Notes under the pieces: model-generated
Seen by the model: the letters and a program-made list of their open reading frames with translations, nothing else
What the model was told of the DNA's origin: nothing
Database searches by the model: none
In this document: piece by piece, positions 35,059 through 45,180 of the stretch
How the letters are laid out: the number at the start of each line of letters is the position of its first letter
Numbering within the stretch: the first letter of the stretch is position 1
Made by a program: the position numbers and the translations under genes
Assembly (NCBI RefSeq): GCF_009746125.1
Contig: NZ_CP041352.1
Span: forward strand, 248,001-312,000
Direction of reading: 5' to 3'
Length of the DNA stretch: 64,000 nt
Source: Casimicrobium huifangae
GTDB taxonomy: Bacteria > Pseudomonadota > Gammaproteobacteria > Burkholderiales > Casimicrobiaceae

Positions 35059-35814
35059 TCAAGACTTGAACGCGATTTTGTCCACCGCGTCAGTAATCAC
35101 GCTGTCCACGCCCCAGCTCCAGAGCCGCTCCGCGTCGGCCGGGTCGTTGCAGGTGTAGCAGGCGACGCGCAGGCCGTTGGCGTGGGCTTCGTTGACGATG
35201 TCCGGGGTGAGCGTGCGCCAGTTGGCGTCGAGCGCGATGGCGCCGACGGCTTTGCAGCGCGCCAGCCAGTCTGTCGGTAGCGGGTTTTCGAACAGATGGG
35301 CGCGGTCGAGCTCGGGCGCGGCGTCGCGGGCGGCGATCAGCGCTTCGGTGGAGAACGAGGACAGCAGCGGCTTCAGGTGCGCGTGTTCAGGCGCGCTGAA
35401 CAGGGCCTGCGTCTCCAGCGCAACGGCGGCGCCGGTCTCGCGTTCACGGCCGATGCAGGGCTTGATCTCGGTGTTGAGCATCACGCCGTTGGCGATGCAG
35501 TATTTGGCCACGCGCCAGTAGGTCGGGATCGGCTCGCCCGCGTAATCCTTCGAGTGCCACGACCCGGCGTCGAGCAGGGCGAGCTGGTGCCAGGTCTTGG
35601 CGGCGACGCGCCCACGCCCGTCCGAGCAGCGGTTGGTGGTGTCGTCGTGCATCAGGAGCAGCGTGCCGTCGCCGGAGAGCTTGACGTCAATCTCGGTGGC
35701 GCGATAGCCGAACGAAACGCCGTGGCGGATCGCGGCCAGCGTGTTCTCGGGCGCCAGTTTGCCGGCGCCACGGTGGGCGATGGTTTTGGGGTAGGGCCAG
35801 GCGGGGAGAGTCAT
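35059..35814 (-). CDS. ugpQ: Glycerophosphodiester phosphodiesterase
   Basis: 251 residues, no signal peptide, the length of cytoplasmic UgpQ. It hydrolyses glycerophosphodiesters to sn-glycerol 3-phosphate and an alcohol. GDPD motifs are present: AHRGAGKLAPENT (His14, Arg15, Glu), TEIDVKLSGDG (Glu41, Asp43) and MHDDTTNR (His56). Further downstream are LNTEIKPC and YTCNDPADAERLWSWGVDSVITD. It works with the UgpBAEC importer encoded 3.5 kb away, not in the same operon. It is 104 bp after the lysine-catabolism gene amaB. Confidence 0.94.
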   Translation of the reverse strand: MTLPAWPYPKTIAHRGAGKLAPENTLAAIRHGVSFGYRATEIDVKLSGDGTLLLMHDDTTNRCSDGRGRVAAKTWHQLALLDAGSWHSKDYAGEPIPTYWRVAKYCIANGVMLNTEIKPCIGRERETGAAVALETQALFSAPEHAHLKPLLSSFSTEALIAARDAAPELDRAHLFENPLPTDWLARCKAVGAIALDANWRTLTPDIVNEAHANGLRVACYTCNDPADAERLWSWGVDSVITDAVDKIAFKS

Positions 35815-35836
35815 GGCCGAAGTTTAGTCCGGCCTT

Positions 35837-35908
35837 GCACTGTAGGAGTGGCTTTGCCGCGACCCGCTACCGACCACCGGGGCGGTCGCGGCAGAGCCGC
35901 TCCTGCAT
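35837..35908. repeat. REP-like inverted repeat, second copy of the TAGGAG...CTCCT type
   Basis: TGTAGGAGTGGCTTTGCCG and CGGCAGAGCCGCTCCTGCA form the two arms of a large hairpin in the gap between ugpQ and amaB. The same class occurs at 29281. Confidence 0.65.
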
Positions 35909-35918
35909 TAGCGAGCCG

Positions 35919-37442
35919 CTAAAGGTCGAAGCGAATGCCCTGCGCCAGCGGCAGTTTGCTGCCGTAGTTGATGGTGTTGGTGGCGCGGCGCATGTAGGCC
36001 TTCCAGCTGTCCGAGCCTGACTCACGGCCGCCGCCGGTTTCTTTCTCGCCGCCAAACGCGCCGCCAATCTCGGCGCCGCTGGTGCCGATGTTGACGTTGG
36101 CAATGCCACAGTCACTGCCGGCCGCGCTGAGAAAGCGCTCCATCTCGCACAGGTCGTTAGTGAAGATGCACGACGACAGGCCGTGCGACACTGCGTTGTT
36201 GAGCGCGATGGCCTGTTCGACATCGCCTTCATATTTGACGACGTAGAGAATCGGCGCGAAGGTTTCGCGGCACATGGCGTCGGACTGCGCCGGCATCTCA
36301 ACCATTGCGGGCTGCACATAGTACGCATCGGCACCGAGCGACTGCATCACTCGCTCGCCACCGGTCACGTGGCCGCCCGCAGCACGCGCGTCCGCCAGCG
36401 CGGACTGCATCGCATTGAACGCGGCGGCATCAATCAGCGGGCCCACCAGCGTTCCTTCGTCAAGCGGCGTGCCGATGCGCAACTTGCCGTAGATCGCTTG
36501 CAGTCGGGGCACCAGCGCGTCATACACGCTCGCGTGCACCAGCAGGCGGCGCAACGTTGTGCAACGCTGGCCTGCGGTGCCCACTGCGGCGAAGGTGACT
36601 GCGCGTTCCACCATTTCCAGCGTCGCCGTGGGCGCGATGATGGCGGCGTTGTTGCCGCCGAGTTCGAGGATGCTGCGGGCAAACCGCTTGGCGCAGGCTT
36701 CGCCCACGGCGCGGCCCATGCGTGTGGAGCCGGTGGCCGAGACCAGTGCGACGCGGCTGTCGGCCACCAGCGTGGCGCCAACGTCCGCGCGCCCCAGCAG
36801 CACGGCGGAGAGGCCATCCGGCGCTGTGTGCCCGGCATCGCGGTAGCGCTTCACGGCACGCTCGAACACGGCCTGCGTGGCGAGCGCGGTCAGCGGCGTT
36901 TTCTCGGAAGGCTTCCAGATCACGCTATTGCCGCAGACCAGCGCCAGCGCGGCGTTCCACGCCCACACCGCCACCGGAAAGTTGAACGCGCTGATCACCA
37001 GTGTCGGCCCCAGCGGATGCCAGGTTTCCATCATGCGGTGCTCGGGCCGCTCGGACGCGATGGTGAGGCCGTAGAGCTGACGCGAAAGACCGACCGCAAA
37101 GTCGCAGATGTCGATCATCTCCTGCACTTCGCCCAACCCCTCCTGCAGGATCTTGCCGGCCTCGATGGTGACCAGTTGGCCGAGTGCCTGCTTGCTGGCA
37201 CGCAGCTCTTCGCCGAACAGCCGCACCAGCTCGCCGCGGGCTGGCGCCGGCACGTTGCGCCACGCGAGGAATGCGTCGCGGCTCTGCGTCAGCGCGTTCT
37301 CGATGCTGGCCATCGACGCACAGCGCAGGGTAGCGATGACATCACCCGTGATCGGTGTGCGTGCCACGAGGCTGTCGGCGCCTTCGGCCGTGGGCAAAGT
37401 CACACCAAGTTGTTGGCAGAGATCAAGGGTGGTTTGTTTCAT
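35919..37442 (-). CDS. amaB: L-piperidine-6-carboxylate (2-aminoadipate semialdehyde) dehydrogenase
   Basis: 507 residues of the ALDH superfamily, ALDH7A1/AmaB type. It oxidises 2-aminoadipate 6-semialdehyde, in equilibrium with piperideine-6-carboxylate, to 2-aminoadipate. Visible: NAD fold FNFPVAVWAWNAALALVCGN and WKPSEKTPL, catalytic base Glu260 in ELGGNN, nucleophile Cys294 in GTAGQRCTTLRRL. The C-terminal SGSDSWKAYMRR motif is diagnostic of the antiquitin/AmaB branch. It lies 77 bp downstream of the lysine dehydrogenase-like gene on the same strand, which makes its substrate. Confidence 0.92.
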   Translation of the reverse strand: MKQTTLDLCQQLGVTLPTAEGADSLVARTPITGDVIATLRCASMASIENALTQSRDAFLAWRNVPAPARGELVRLFGEELRASKQALGQLVTIEAGKILQEGLGEVQEMIDICDFAVGLSRQLYGLTIASERPEHRMMETWHPLGPTLVISAFNFPVAVWAWNAALALVCGNSVIWKPSEKTPLTALATQAVFERAVKRYRDAGHTAPDGLSAVLLGRADVGATLVADSRVALVSATGSTRMGRAVGEACAKRFARSILELGGNNAAIIAPTATLEMVERAVTFAAVGTAGQRCTTLRRLLVHASVYDALVPRLQAIYGKLRIGTPLDEGTLVGPLIDAAAFNAMQSALADARAAGGHVTGGERVMQSLGADAYYVQPAMVEMPAQSDAMCRETFAPILYVVKYEGDVEQAIALNNAVSHGLSSCIFTNDLCEMERFLSAAGSDCGIANVNIGTSGAEIGGAFGGEKETGGGRESGSDSWKAYMRRATNTINYGSKLPLAQGIRFDL

Positions 37443-37519
37443 GCTGAGGGCCCGGAAGAAGAAATCTCCTGTCGCACGGAGGAGAGATCGTGCGCCAGGA
37501 GCAAACAGTATCAGGAGGA

Positions 37520-38620
37520 CTAAGAAATGGATTCGATGCGCCGCGACTGCTCGTAAGCGATGCCAAAGCGGTTGGCCAGAAAGTCGGGCAGCGCTACCTG
37601 TTCCTGGCGAATGAAGCCACGCTGCGGCAGCTTGCCGGTGCGGAACAGGTCAACCGCAGCGCAGATGCCAGCGGCGGTGGTGATCTGTATGGCCGAGACT
37701 GCCTCGGCCTGACCGCTGGCGCGCTGGGCAAAAATCTTGCGCGCAAACACTTCCTGCACGTAGGCGCCGCCGCGCATGCCGCTCACCGTGACGAACACCA
37801 GCACCACGTCCTGCATGGTGGTCGGCACCGACTTGCGCATGATGTCCTTGAGCGCTTCCTGATCGCTCGCCAGGCGCAGCTCGGACAGCAAAAACTGCAT
37901 CAGCGCGCGATGGCCGGGGTAACGCACGCTCTTGTAGTCGAGATTGCGCACTTTGCCGGAGAGGGTTTCGCACAGCGTGCCGAGACCGCCGGAGGTGTTG
38001 AATGCTTCGTACTCAACGCCGTCGAGCGAGAAGTGCTCCAGCCCTTCCAGCGGCAACATCGCGGTCATCGCACCTTCGTGAATCGCTTCGCAGGGATGGC
38101 AATACTCGTTGATGAGGCCGTCCACGCTCCAGGTCAGGTTGTACTTGAGGGCGTTGGTCGGAAAGGCCGGCAGTGCGCCGACGCGCATCTTGATCTCGTC
38201 GAGCGAATCAAAGCCCTGCGCCAGGTGATGCGCCACGATGCCGATGAAGCCGGGCGCGAGTCCGCACTGCGGCATGAAGGCAGTGCCGGCGCCTTCTGCC
38301 ATCGCCATGATGGCCTTGGTGGCAGCGACGTCCTCGGTGAGGTCGAAGTAGTGGCAGCCCACGTTCTTCGCCGCCGTCGCGATGCGGATGGCGAGGTGAT
38401 AGGGCAGCGCGTTGATCACTGCGTCGTGCCCCTTGATGGCGGCTTCCAGTGCGCTGGCGTTGCTGGTGTCAACCACGGCGGTGTTGACATCGAGCTTGGC
38501 CAGCTTGTCCAGCGAGGTTTTTGACTGATCGACGACGGTGAGCTGGTAGTCGCCAGATTCAACCAGCAGGCGGGCAATGGTGTGGCCGATATGACCGGCG
38601 CCGAGGAGTGCGATTTTCAT
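37520..38620 (-). CDS. Saccharopine dehydrogenase-family protein, probable lysine 6-dehydrogenase
   Basis: 366 residues. N-terminal Rossmann fold MKIALLGAGHIGHTIARLL, then VVDTSNASALEAAIKGHDAVINALPYHLAIRIATAAKNVGCHYFDLTED, typical of the saccharopine dehydrogenase / LysDH family. PQCGLAPGFIGI marks the catalytic domain. The partner AmaB downstream and the Lrp regulator upstream indicate lysine oxidation at the 6-amino group to 2-aminoadipate semialdehyde. Saccharopine dehydrogenase activity is the alternative, but no lysine-ketoglutarate reductase is nearby. The ATG at 38620 begins exactly at the conserved fold. Confidence 0.85.
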   Translation of the reverse strand: MKIALLGAGHIGHTIARLLVESGDYQLTVVDQSKTSLDKLAKLDVNTAVVDTSNASALEAAIKGHDAVINALPYHLAIRIATAAKNVGCHYFDLTEDVAATKAIMAMAEGAGTAFMPQCGLAPGFIGIVAHHLAQGFDSLDEIKMRVGALPAFPTNALKYNLTWSVDGLINEYCHPCEAIHEGAMTAMLPLEGLEHFSLDGVEYEAFNTSGGLGTLCETLSGKVRNLDYKSVRYPGHRALMQFLLSELRLASDQEALKDIMRKSVPTTMQDVVLVFVTVSGMRGGAYVQEVFARKIFAQRASGQAEAVSAIQITTAAGICAAVDLFRTGKLPQRGFIRQEQVALPDFLANRFGIAYEQSRRIESIS

Positions 38621-38689
38621 GCGGTGAGCGAATTGCAATGAGCGAATCCAGAAATTCTAGGAAGCGGCATTGACGATTGATAGGCACAA

Positions 38690-38741
38690 AATGACGTAAT
38701 GCAAATAACATTGAGACAATTTGTAGTCAGCCAATGACGTA
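38690..38741. promoter_or_regulatory. Direct repeats in the lysine-gene/Lrp divergent promoter region
   Basis: AATGACGTA occurs at 38690-38698 and 38733-38741, 43 bp apart (about four helical turns). Between them the DNA is AT-rich and contains the short palindrome ACAATTTGT. This is a plausible binding region for the adjacent Lrp-type regulator. Confidence 0.4.
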
Positions 38742-38759
38742 TTGACGGATTTGTCACCG

Positions 38760-39242
38760 ATGGCCACCACCACCCGCAAGATCGCGCCACGTTCTGCCGC
38801 CGAAGCGCCGTCACTCGACACCACCGACCGCGAGCTGCTCGCACTGCTGCAAGCCAACGCACGGGAGAGTGTGACGACGCTGGGCAAGAAGCTCGGCATC
38901 GCGCGCACAACGGTGATCGCACGCATGGAGCGGTTGCAGAAAGGCGGCGTCATCACCGGCTACAGCGTGCGCCTCAACCAGGCCACGCTGGAGAAGTCTC
39001 TGCAGGCCTACGTCGGGCTGGCGGTCGCGCCCCGCGCCGGGCGCGATGTGCTCAAGCGGCTGGCGAAGATGCCGGAGATCAAGCTGGTGTGCAGCGTCAG
39101 TGGCGAATTCGACTACGTGGCGTGGATCCGCGCCGACTCACCCAACGCGCTGGACCGATTGCTCGACGAGATTGGCGAGACCGAAGGCGTGAGCAAGACC
39201 ACCACCTCGGTGGTGCTGGCGGAGCGGATCAATCGGGGGTAG
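38760..39242 (+). CDS. Lrp/AsnC family transcriptional regulator
   Basis: 160 residues from the ATG at 38760; a TTG at 38742 is possible. N-terminal HTH (LDTTDRELLALLQANARESVTTLGKKLGIARTTVIARMERLQKGGVITGYSVRL) is followed by a RAM ligand-binding/oligomerisation domain (LQAYVGLAVAPRAGRDVLKRLAKMPEIKLVCSVSGEFDYVAWIRADSPNALDRLLDEIGETEGVSKTTTSVVL). It is divergent from the lysine catabolic pair and is the likely lysine-responsive regulator of it. Confidence 0.92.
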   Translation: MATTTRKIAPRSAAEAPSLDTTDRELLALLQANARESVTTLGKKLGIARTTVIARMERLQKGGVITGYSVRLNQATLEKSLQAYVGLAVAPRAGRDVLKRLAKMPEIKLVCSVSGEFDYVAWIRADSPNALDRLLDEIGETEGVSKTTTSVVLAERINRG

Positions 39243-39246
39243 TGGC

Positions 39247-39319
39247 CCGTTCGTGGTGAGCTTGTCGAACCATGAACTCTTCCGCGTGACTTGTGGTTCG
39301 ACAAGCTCACCACGAACGG
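39247..39319. repeat. Large inverted repeat (26-bp perfect arms) between convergent genes
   Basis: Arms 39247-39272 and 39294-39319 are perfect reverse complements; the arm starts CCGTTCGTGGTGAGC. A shorter version recurs at 47940-47968. It lies between the convergent Lrp and ugpC genes and would form a strong hairpin in both transcripts. Repeats of this type are widespread in proteobacteria. Confidence 0.75.
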
Positions 39320-39343
39320 TGATGCACTACAAGCGAGTTACCA

Positions 39344-40408
<1,065 letters not shown>

Positions 40409-40426
40409 AGCGGCACACTATATCAA

Positions 40427-40589
40427 GGGAAACGCTGAACAAGTCCCTCACGAGCCGCGCATCGCCGGACTCTGGCGGCTGGCTTCGTTGCATAGCCTCA
40501 TCGTAGCCCCGCTACGACTGCGTTTTGCGCCTCACCATCCATCCCGATCCGCCGCGCGCAGCTTCGCGGGGACTTGTTCAGCGTTTCCC
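40427..40589. mobile_element. MITE-like element with 21-bp perfect terminal inverted repeats
   Basis: Terminal repeats 40427-40447 (GGGAAACGCTGAAC...) and 40569-40589 are perfect reverse complements. The 163-bp element has no coding capacity. Inside is a CGTAGC-CCC-GCTACG hairpin (40502-40516). The flanks both show AA, too short to prove a target-site duplication. It fills half of the ugpC-ugpB gap. A related autonomous transposon is not in the window. The remaining 40590-40735 shows no gene. Confidence 0.75.
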
Positions 40590-40735
40590 AACCGTCGGAC
40601 AGGCCATCCATGCGGCGGTGCAGCATGAGCAAGGGAAACCCGCGTTTGCACGGTCATGCGAAAAGTGTCACATTAGTTGACTACGCTATCGCGTTGACCA
40701 AAACAACACACAATCAGCACGACTGAGGAGACAAG

Positions 40736-42076
40736 ATGAAAATGATTCGCAAAGCGCTGGCCGTGGCCATCGCCGGGACTGCGCTGCTGGCCGGCACCGC
40801 CTCGGCACAGAACAAGCCGATCGAGATCCAGATGTGGATGGGCCTGACCGGGCTCGGCGGCGAAACGCTGACCAAGTACGGCGAAGAATTCAACAAGATG
40901 CAGAACGAGTACAAGGTAGTCGTCTCGTTCAAGGGCCAATACCCCGAGCAGCGCGCCGCGGCCGTGGCCGCGTTCCGTGCCGGCAACCCGCCGCACATCA
41001 TGCAGATGTTTGATGCCGGCTCGGGCGACATGATGGGCGCCAGCAAGGCCATCGTCCCGGTGTCGGAAGTGTTCAAGCGCGCCGGCATGCAGTTCAACCC
41101 CGGTGACTTCATCGCGCCGGCCCGTGGCTATTACGGCCTGAAGGATGGCAGCCTGCTGTCGATGCCGTTCAACGTGTCCACCTCGGTGCTGTTCTACAAC
41201 AAGGACGTGTTCAAGAAGGCGGGGCTCGACGCCAACAAACCGCCAGCCACCTGGCCTGACCTGATTGCGGCGGCGAAGAAGATTCGCAGCACCAACGCGG
41301 CCAACTGCGGCTTTACCACCACCTGGCTGGCGTGGATCCAGCTTGAGCAGCTGGGCGCCCGCCACAACCTGCCGATCGGCACCCAGGCCAATGGTCGCGG
41401 TGGTCTCAACGCCGAGCTGAACTTCAGCAATCCGCTGTTCGTCAAGCAGGTGCAGACGCTGGTCGACATGCAGAAGGACAAGAGCTTCGACTACAAGGGC
41501 CGCAGCAACGATGCCTCGGCCTCGTTCCAGTCCGGCGAATGCGCGATGATCACGCAGAGCTCGGGCGCCTACGGCGGCTACGTGCGTGATGCCAAATTCG
41601 ACTGGGGCGTGGCGCCGGTGCCGTACTGGCCGGAGGTCAAGGGCGCGCCCTACGCGACCACCGTGGGCGGCGCCTCGCTCTGGGTGTTCAATGCGCCAAA
41701 CCGCAGCGCCGCCGAGTTCAAGGGCGTTGCCAAGTTCCTCGACTACCTGAAGTCGACGCCGGTGATGACTGACTGGGCGAAGACGACTGGCTTCCTGCCA
41801 GCCACCAACGCCGCGTTCAAATATCTGACCGACGAAGGCTACTACGCGCAAAACCCGAAGACAGCCGTCGCCATTGGCACGCTGGCCAACGGCAAGCAGG
41901 GTGAGCACACCGGTGGCTATCGCTTTGGCCGCTGGACCGAGATTCGTGACTACTACCACGAGGAAGTCGAGAAGGCGCTGCAGGGCAAACAGTCGGCCAA
42001 AGAGGCAATCGACAACAGCATCAAGCGCGGCAATGCTGCGCTGCGTGCGTTCGAGAAAACTGCCGCGACCAACTAA
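40736..42076 (+). CDS. ugpB: sn-Glycerol-3-phosphate-binding periplasmic protein
   Basis: 446 residues: signal peptide (MKMIRKALAVAIAGTALLAGTASAQ) and a family 1 extracellular solute-binding fold. The pattern EFNKMQNEYKVVVSFKGQYPEQRAAAVAAFRAGNPPHIMQMFDAGSGDMM and SMPFNVSTSVLFYNKDVFKKAGLD matches UgpB, which captures glycerol 3-phosphate and glycerophosphodiesters. GAGGAG precedes the ATG. A terminator-like hairpin follows before ugpA, a usual way to make more binding protein than permease. Confidence 0.94.
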   Translation: MKMIRKALAVAIAGTALLAGTASAQNKPIEIQMWMGLTGLGGETLTKYGEEFNKMQNEYKVVVSFKGQYPEQRAAAVAAFRAGNPPHIMQMFDAGSGDMMGASKAIVPVSEVFKRAGMQFNPGDFIAPARGYYGLKDGSLLSMPFNVSTSVLFYNKDVFKKAGLDANKPPATWPDLIAAAKKIRSTNAANCGFTTTWLAWIQLEQLGARHNLPIGTQANGRGGLNAELNFSNPLFVKQVQTLVDMQKDKSFDYKGRSNDASASFQSGECAMITQSSGAYGGYVRDAKFDWGVAPVPYWPEVKGAPYATTVGGASLWVFNAPNRSAAEFKGVAKFLDYLKSTPVMTDWAKTTGFLPATNAAFKYLTDEGYYAQNPKTAVAIGTLANGKQGEHTGGYRFGRWTEIRDYYHEEVEKALQGKQSAKEAIDNSIKRGNAALRAFEKTAATN

Positions 42077-42093
42077 GACCGCCGGCACAACGG

Positions 42094-42124
42094 AAAAAGG
42101 GGCGCTCAACACGCCCCTTTTTTG
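42094..42124 (+). terminator. Intercistronic terminator/attenuator between ugpB and ugpA
   Basis: AAAAAGGGGCG (42094-42104) pairs with CGCCCCTTTTT (42112-42122). It is a perfect stem with a T-run, only 14 bp before the ugpA start. Confidence 0.85.
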
Positions 42125-42137
42125 TTAGATTCGATTC

Positions 42138-43019
42138 ATGCAACGCCGCGTCATCTTCAACGAAAAGCTGCTGCCCTATCTGCTGCTGGCGCCGCAGCTG
42201 GCGGTGACGCTGATTTTTTTCTTCTGGCCCGCCGGACAGGCGATCCACATGTCGGTGCTGTCGCAGGACGCGTTCGGCCAGTCAGTCACCTTCGTCGGCC
42301 TCGACAACTTCAAGGAAGTGCTGGGCGACGCCGAGTATGTGAAGACGCTGTGGCGCACGGTGCTTTTCTCGTCAGCGGTGGCGGTGACTGCGCTGTTCCC
42401 GGCGCTGCTGTTCGCGGTGATGGCGGAGCGGGTGATTCGCGGCGCGACGTTCTACCGCACGGTGCTGGTGCTGCCCTACGCCATCGCGCCGGCGGTGGCG
42501 GGCGTGTTGTGGCTGTTCATGTTCTCGCCGTCGATTGGTGTCGTCGCCTACGGGCTCAAGAAGCTCGGCATCGACTGGAACCCCAAGCTTGACGGCAGTG
42601 ACGCGATGATTCTGGTGATCATGGCGGCGGCGTGGAAGCAGATCAGCTACAACTTCCTGTTCTTCCTCGCCGGGTTGCAGTCGATCCCGAAGGCGCTGCT
42701 GGAGGCCGCGTCAATTGACGGCGCCAGCGAATGGAAGAAGTTCTGGACGATCACTTTCCCGCTGCTGTCGCCGACGACATTCTTCCTGCTGGTCGTCAAC
42801 ATCGTCTACGCCTTCTTCGATACCTTCGGCATCATCGACGCAGTCACCAACGGCGGCCCTGCCAAGGCGACCGAGGTGCTGGTCTACAAGGTTTACTACG
42901 ACGGCGTGCATTCGCTGAACCTCGGCTCATCATCGGCGCAAAGCGTGATCCTGATGGCGATCGTGATCGTGCTCACCGCCGTGCAATTCCGCTACGTCGA
43001 GCGCAAGGTGCACTACTGA
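42138..43019 (+). CDS. ugpA: sn-Glycerol-3-phosphate ABC transporter permease
   Basis: 293 residues with six predicted membrane helices. The EAA-type loop [28 protein letters not shown] (about 188-215) contacts the UgpC ATPase. It forms the inner-membrane channel with UgpE. It is in operon ugpBAE; its TGA overlaps the ugpE ATG by one base. Confidence 0.94.
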   Translation: MQRRVIFNEKLLPYLLLAPQLAVTLIFFFWPAGQAIHMSVLSQDAFGQSVTFVGLDNFKEVLGDAEYVKTLWRTVLFSSAVAVTALFPALLFAVMAERVIRGATFYRTVLVLPYAIAPAVAGVLWLFMFSPSIGVVAYGLKKLGIDWNPKLDGSDAMILVIMAAAWKQISYNFLFFLAGLQSIPKALLEAASIDGASEWKKFWTITFPLLSPTTFFLLVVNIVYAFFDTFGIIDAVTNGGPAKATEVLVYKVYYDGVHSLNLGSSSAQSVILMAIVIVLTAVQFRYVERKVHY

Positions 43020-43888
43020 TGCTGGACAGCCCGATCACCGCCGCCGTTGGCCGTCGCAGCAACTGGGTGCCGCATGCCGTGCTCTGGATTGGCGTGTTCA
43101 TCACGGCGTTCCCGCTCTACGTCACCTTCGTTGCCTCAACGCTGCTGCCGCAGGACATCGCGCAGGTGCCGATGCAGCTGTTCCCCGGCACGCATGGCTG
43201 GGACAACTATCGCGAGGCCTGGAGCAAGGGCTCGGCGGGCACCTATCTGTCGCCGCCGGCGGCGACGCTGCTGCTCAACTCGCTGATCGTGGCGCTGGTG
43301 GTGACCTTCGGCAAGATCAGCGTGAGCCTGCTGTCGGCCTATGCCGTGGTGTTCTTCAAGTTCCCCGGCCGCATGATCTTCTTCTGGATGATCTTCATCA
43401 CGCTGATGCTGCCGGTGGAAGTGCGCATCCTGCCGACCTATCAGGTGGTGACCGATCTCAAACTGATCAACAGCTACGCCGGGCTCACCCTGCCGATCAT
43501 CGCCTCGGCAACGGCAACACTGCTGTTCCGGCAGTTCTTCCTGACCATCCCCGACGAGCTGGTCGAAGCCGCCAAAATTGATGGTGCTGGCCCGCTACGC
43601 TTTTTCAAGGATGTGGTGATTCCGCTGTCGCGCACCAACATCGCGGCGCTGTTCGTGATCCTCTTCATCTACGGCTGGAACCAGTATCTGTGGCCGCTGC
43701 TCATCACCACCTCGAACTCGCTGGACGTGATCGTGGTGGCGATCAAGAAGATGATTGGCACCGGCGCCGAGCCTACCGACTGGCACATCGTGATGTCCAC
43801 CACCATCCTGGCGCTGATCCCGCCGGTGCTGGTAATCATCCTGATGCAGAAGAGCTTTGTGAAGGGCCTCACCGATACCGAGAAGTAA
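43019..43888 (+). CDS. ugpE: sn-Glycerol-3-phosphate ABC transporter permease
   Basis: 289 residues, six predicted helices; the coupling loop is [31 protein letters not shown]. The start ATG overlaps the ugpA stop (TGATG at 43017-43021), showing translational coupling. It ends KGLTDTEK, as usual for UgpE. The palindromic element copy E follows 17 bp after the stop. Confidence 0.94.
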   Translation: MLDSPITAAVGRRSNWVPHAVLWIGVFITAFPLYVTFVASTLLPQDIAQVPMQLFPGTHGWDNYREAWSKGSAGTYLSPPAATLLLNSLIVALVVTFGKISVSLLSAYAVVFFKFPGRMIFFWMIFITLMLPVEVRILPTYQVVTDLKLINSYAGLTLPIIASATATLLFRQFFLTIPDELVEAAKIDGAGPLRFFKDVVIPLSRTNIAALFVILFIYGWNQYLWPLLITTSNSLDVIVVAIKKMIGTGAEPTDWHIVMSTTILALIPPVLVIILMQKSFVKGLTDTEK

Positions 43889-43905
43889 GGGCCCGGGCGC
43901 AACGA

Positions 43906-44017
43906 CTTTTTCACGAAAGCCTTGTCCGATATGGGCTCAATGCTGGATTCGGTTAGAAGTCGATATTTGCTTTTTTCACGCTCCGAGCCCACATTAAATG
44001 GGCATTTTGGCAAAAAG
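43906..44017 (+). repeat. Palindromic element copy E (112 bp)
   Basis: Centred at 43961.5 on GTCGAT. CTTTTT (43906) and AAAAAG (ending 44017), and GGGCTC (43933-43938) and GAGCCC (43985-43990), are exactly symmetric. The right arm continues GAGCCCACATTAAATGGGC, as in copy C. It lies between ugpE and the terC gene. Confidence 0.9.
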
Positions 44018-44090
44018 CCGCTTCATCCAAAGCAGCGAACTGACAGTCTCCATTTCTAGAATTTCCGCAAGCAAACAAGGGGGACGCGCT

Positions 44091-44801
44091 TTGGATCTCG
44101 TACTTTTCACTGGCGCCTGGTGGGCGGCGCTGGGCTCCATCATTCTGGCCAACATCGTGCTCTCCGGCGACAACGCCGTGGTGATCGCGATGGCCGCGCG
44201 CAAACTGCCCGACGGGCAGCGGCAGAAGGCCGTGTTCTGGGGGTCCGCCGCTGCCATCGTGATGCGGATCATCCTGACGCTGATCGCAGTGCAGTTGCTG
44301 CAGCTGCCCTACCTGAAGATCGTCGGCGCCTTCCTGCTCGTCTACATCGGCGTGCAACTGATGGCGGAAGGCGATGAAGACGATGCCGGCGATGGCCACG
44401 ATGGCGGCAAGGAAGGCATGATGGCCGCCGTGCGCACCATCCTGATCGCTGACTTGGTGATGAGCCTCGACAACGTGATCGCGGTGGCTGCCGCCGCCAA
44501 GGACAACAACACGCTGCTGATCATCGGCCTGGCGGTGAGCATTCCGCTGATCGTTTTTGGCTCCACGCTGCTGATGAAGGTGATGGACCGCTTCCCGATC
44601 ATCATCACCGCCGGCGCGGCGCTGCTGGGTTTCCTCGCGGGCGAAATGTTTGTCACCGACCCGGCCGACAAGGATTTCTTCGACAAGCTGACCGATTCCC
44701 ACATGTGGGCTGGTGCGCTGGGGGCCATCACCGTGGTCGCGATCGGACTCTACGCCCGCCGTCACCTCGCCGCAAAGATGGCGGCCAAAAACAACAAGTA
44801 G
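44091..44801 (+). CDS. TerC family integral membrane protein
   Basis: 236 residues, about seven membrane helices. Two conserved acidic motifs lie within membrane segments: LANIVLSGDNAVVIA near the start and IADLVMSLDNVIAVAAA in the second half. These are typical of the TerC/YjbE family, implicated in metal-ion (often manganese) export. The loop EGDEDDAGDGHDGGKEG is acidic and His-containing. The TTG at 44091 is chosen because AAGGGGG lies 7 bp upstream and the conserved protein begins there. Confidence 0.9.
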   Translation: MDLVLFTGAWWAALGSIILANIVLSGDNAVVIAMAARKLPDGQRQKAVFWGSAAAIVMRIILTLIAVQLLQLPYLKIVGAFLLVYIGVQLMAEGDEDDAGDGHDGGKEGMMAAVRTILIADLVMSLDNVIAVAAAAKDNNTLLIIGLAVSIPLIVFGSTLLMKVMDRFPIIITAGAALLGFLAGEMFVTDPADKDFFDKLTDSHMWAGALGAITVVAIGLYARRHLAAKMAAKNNK

Positions 44802-44826
44802 CCCGATCAGGCGGGCGCCCGCGAGC

Positions 44827-45180
44827 CTATTTCGCGGTGCGCTCGATGGTGACGCCAACCAGCGCCGCATTGCGTACGGCGCCTGGCTTGCCAATTGTCA
44901 CCTTCACCCAGGGCGCGTGAAATTCGCTGAGCACGGTCTGCGCGACGTGCTCGGCCAGCCGTTCCACCGTACGGTAGGTCAGCGCGGGCAAAGTCTCGCT
45001 GAGCCGGCGCGAAATGCTGTCGTAGTTCATCAGGCCCTTCGCGCTGTCATGTTCAAAGGCCTCGTGCGAAGCCGCGCCGATTTCGAGGTCAATGACCACC
45101 GGCCGCCGCGATACGCGCTCCCAGTCGTACACGCCGAGAACCGTCTCGCATTTGAGGCCGCGAATGAAGATGATGTCCAC
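44827..45180 (-). CDS. folB: Dihydroneopterin aldolase
   Basis: 117 residues, the normal size. It cleaves 7,8-dihydroneopterin to 6-hydroxymethyl-dihydropterin in folate synthesis. Visible: IRGLKCETVLGVYDWER, the NYDSISRRLSE segment, RTVERLAEHVAQTVL with the active-site Glu, and VKVTIGKPGAVRNAALVGVTIER with the catalytic Lys. The start is GTG. It is divergent from plsY, an arrangement often seen in proteobacteria. Confidence 0.94.
   Translation of the reverse strand: MDIIFIRGLKCETVLGVYDWERVSRRPVVIDLEIGAASHEAFEHDSAKGLMNYDSISRRLSETLPALTYRTVERLAEHVAQTVLSEFHAPWVKVTIGKPGAVRNAALVGVTIERTAK

Noticed and set aside
36183-37523. Plus-strand open frame opposite amaB
   Set aside because: Antisense shadow rich in His/Arg; amaB is certain.
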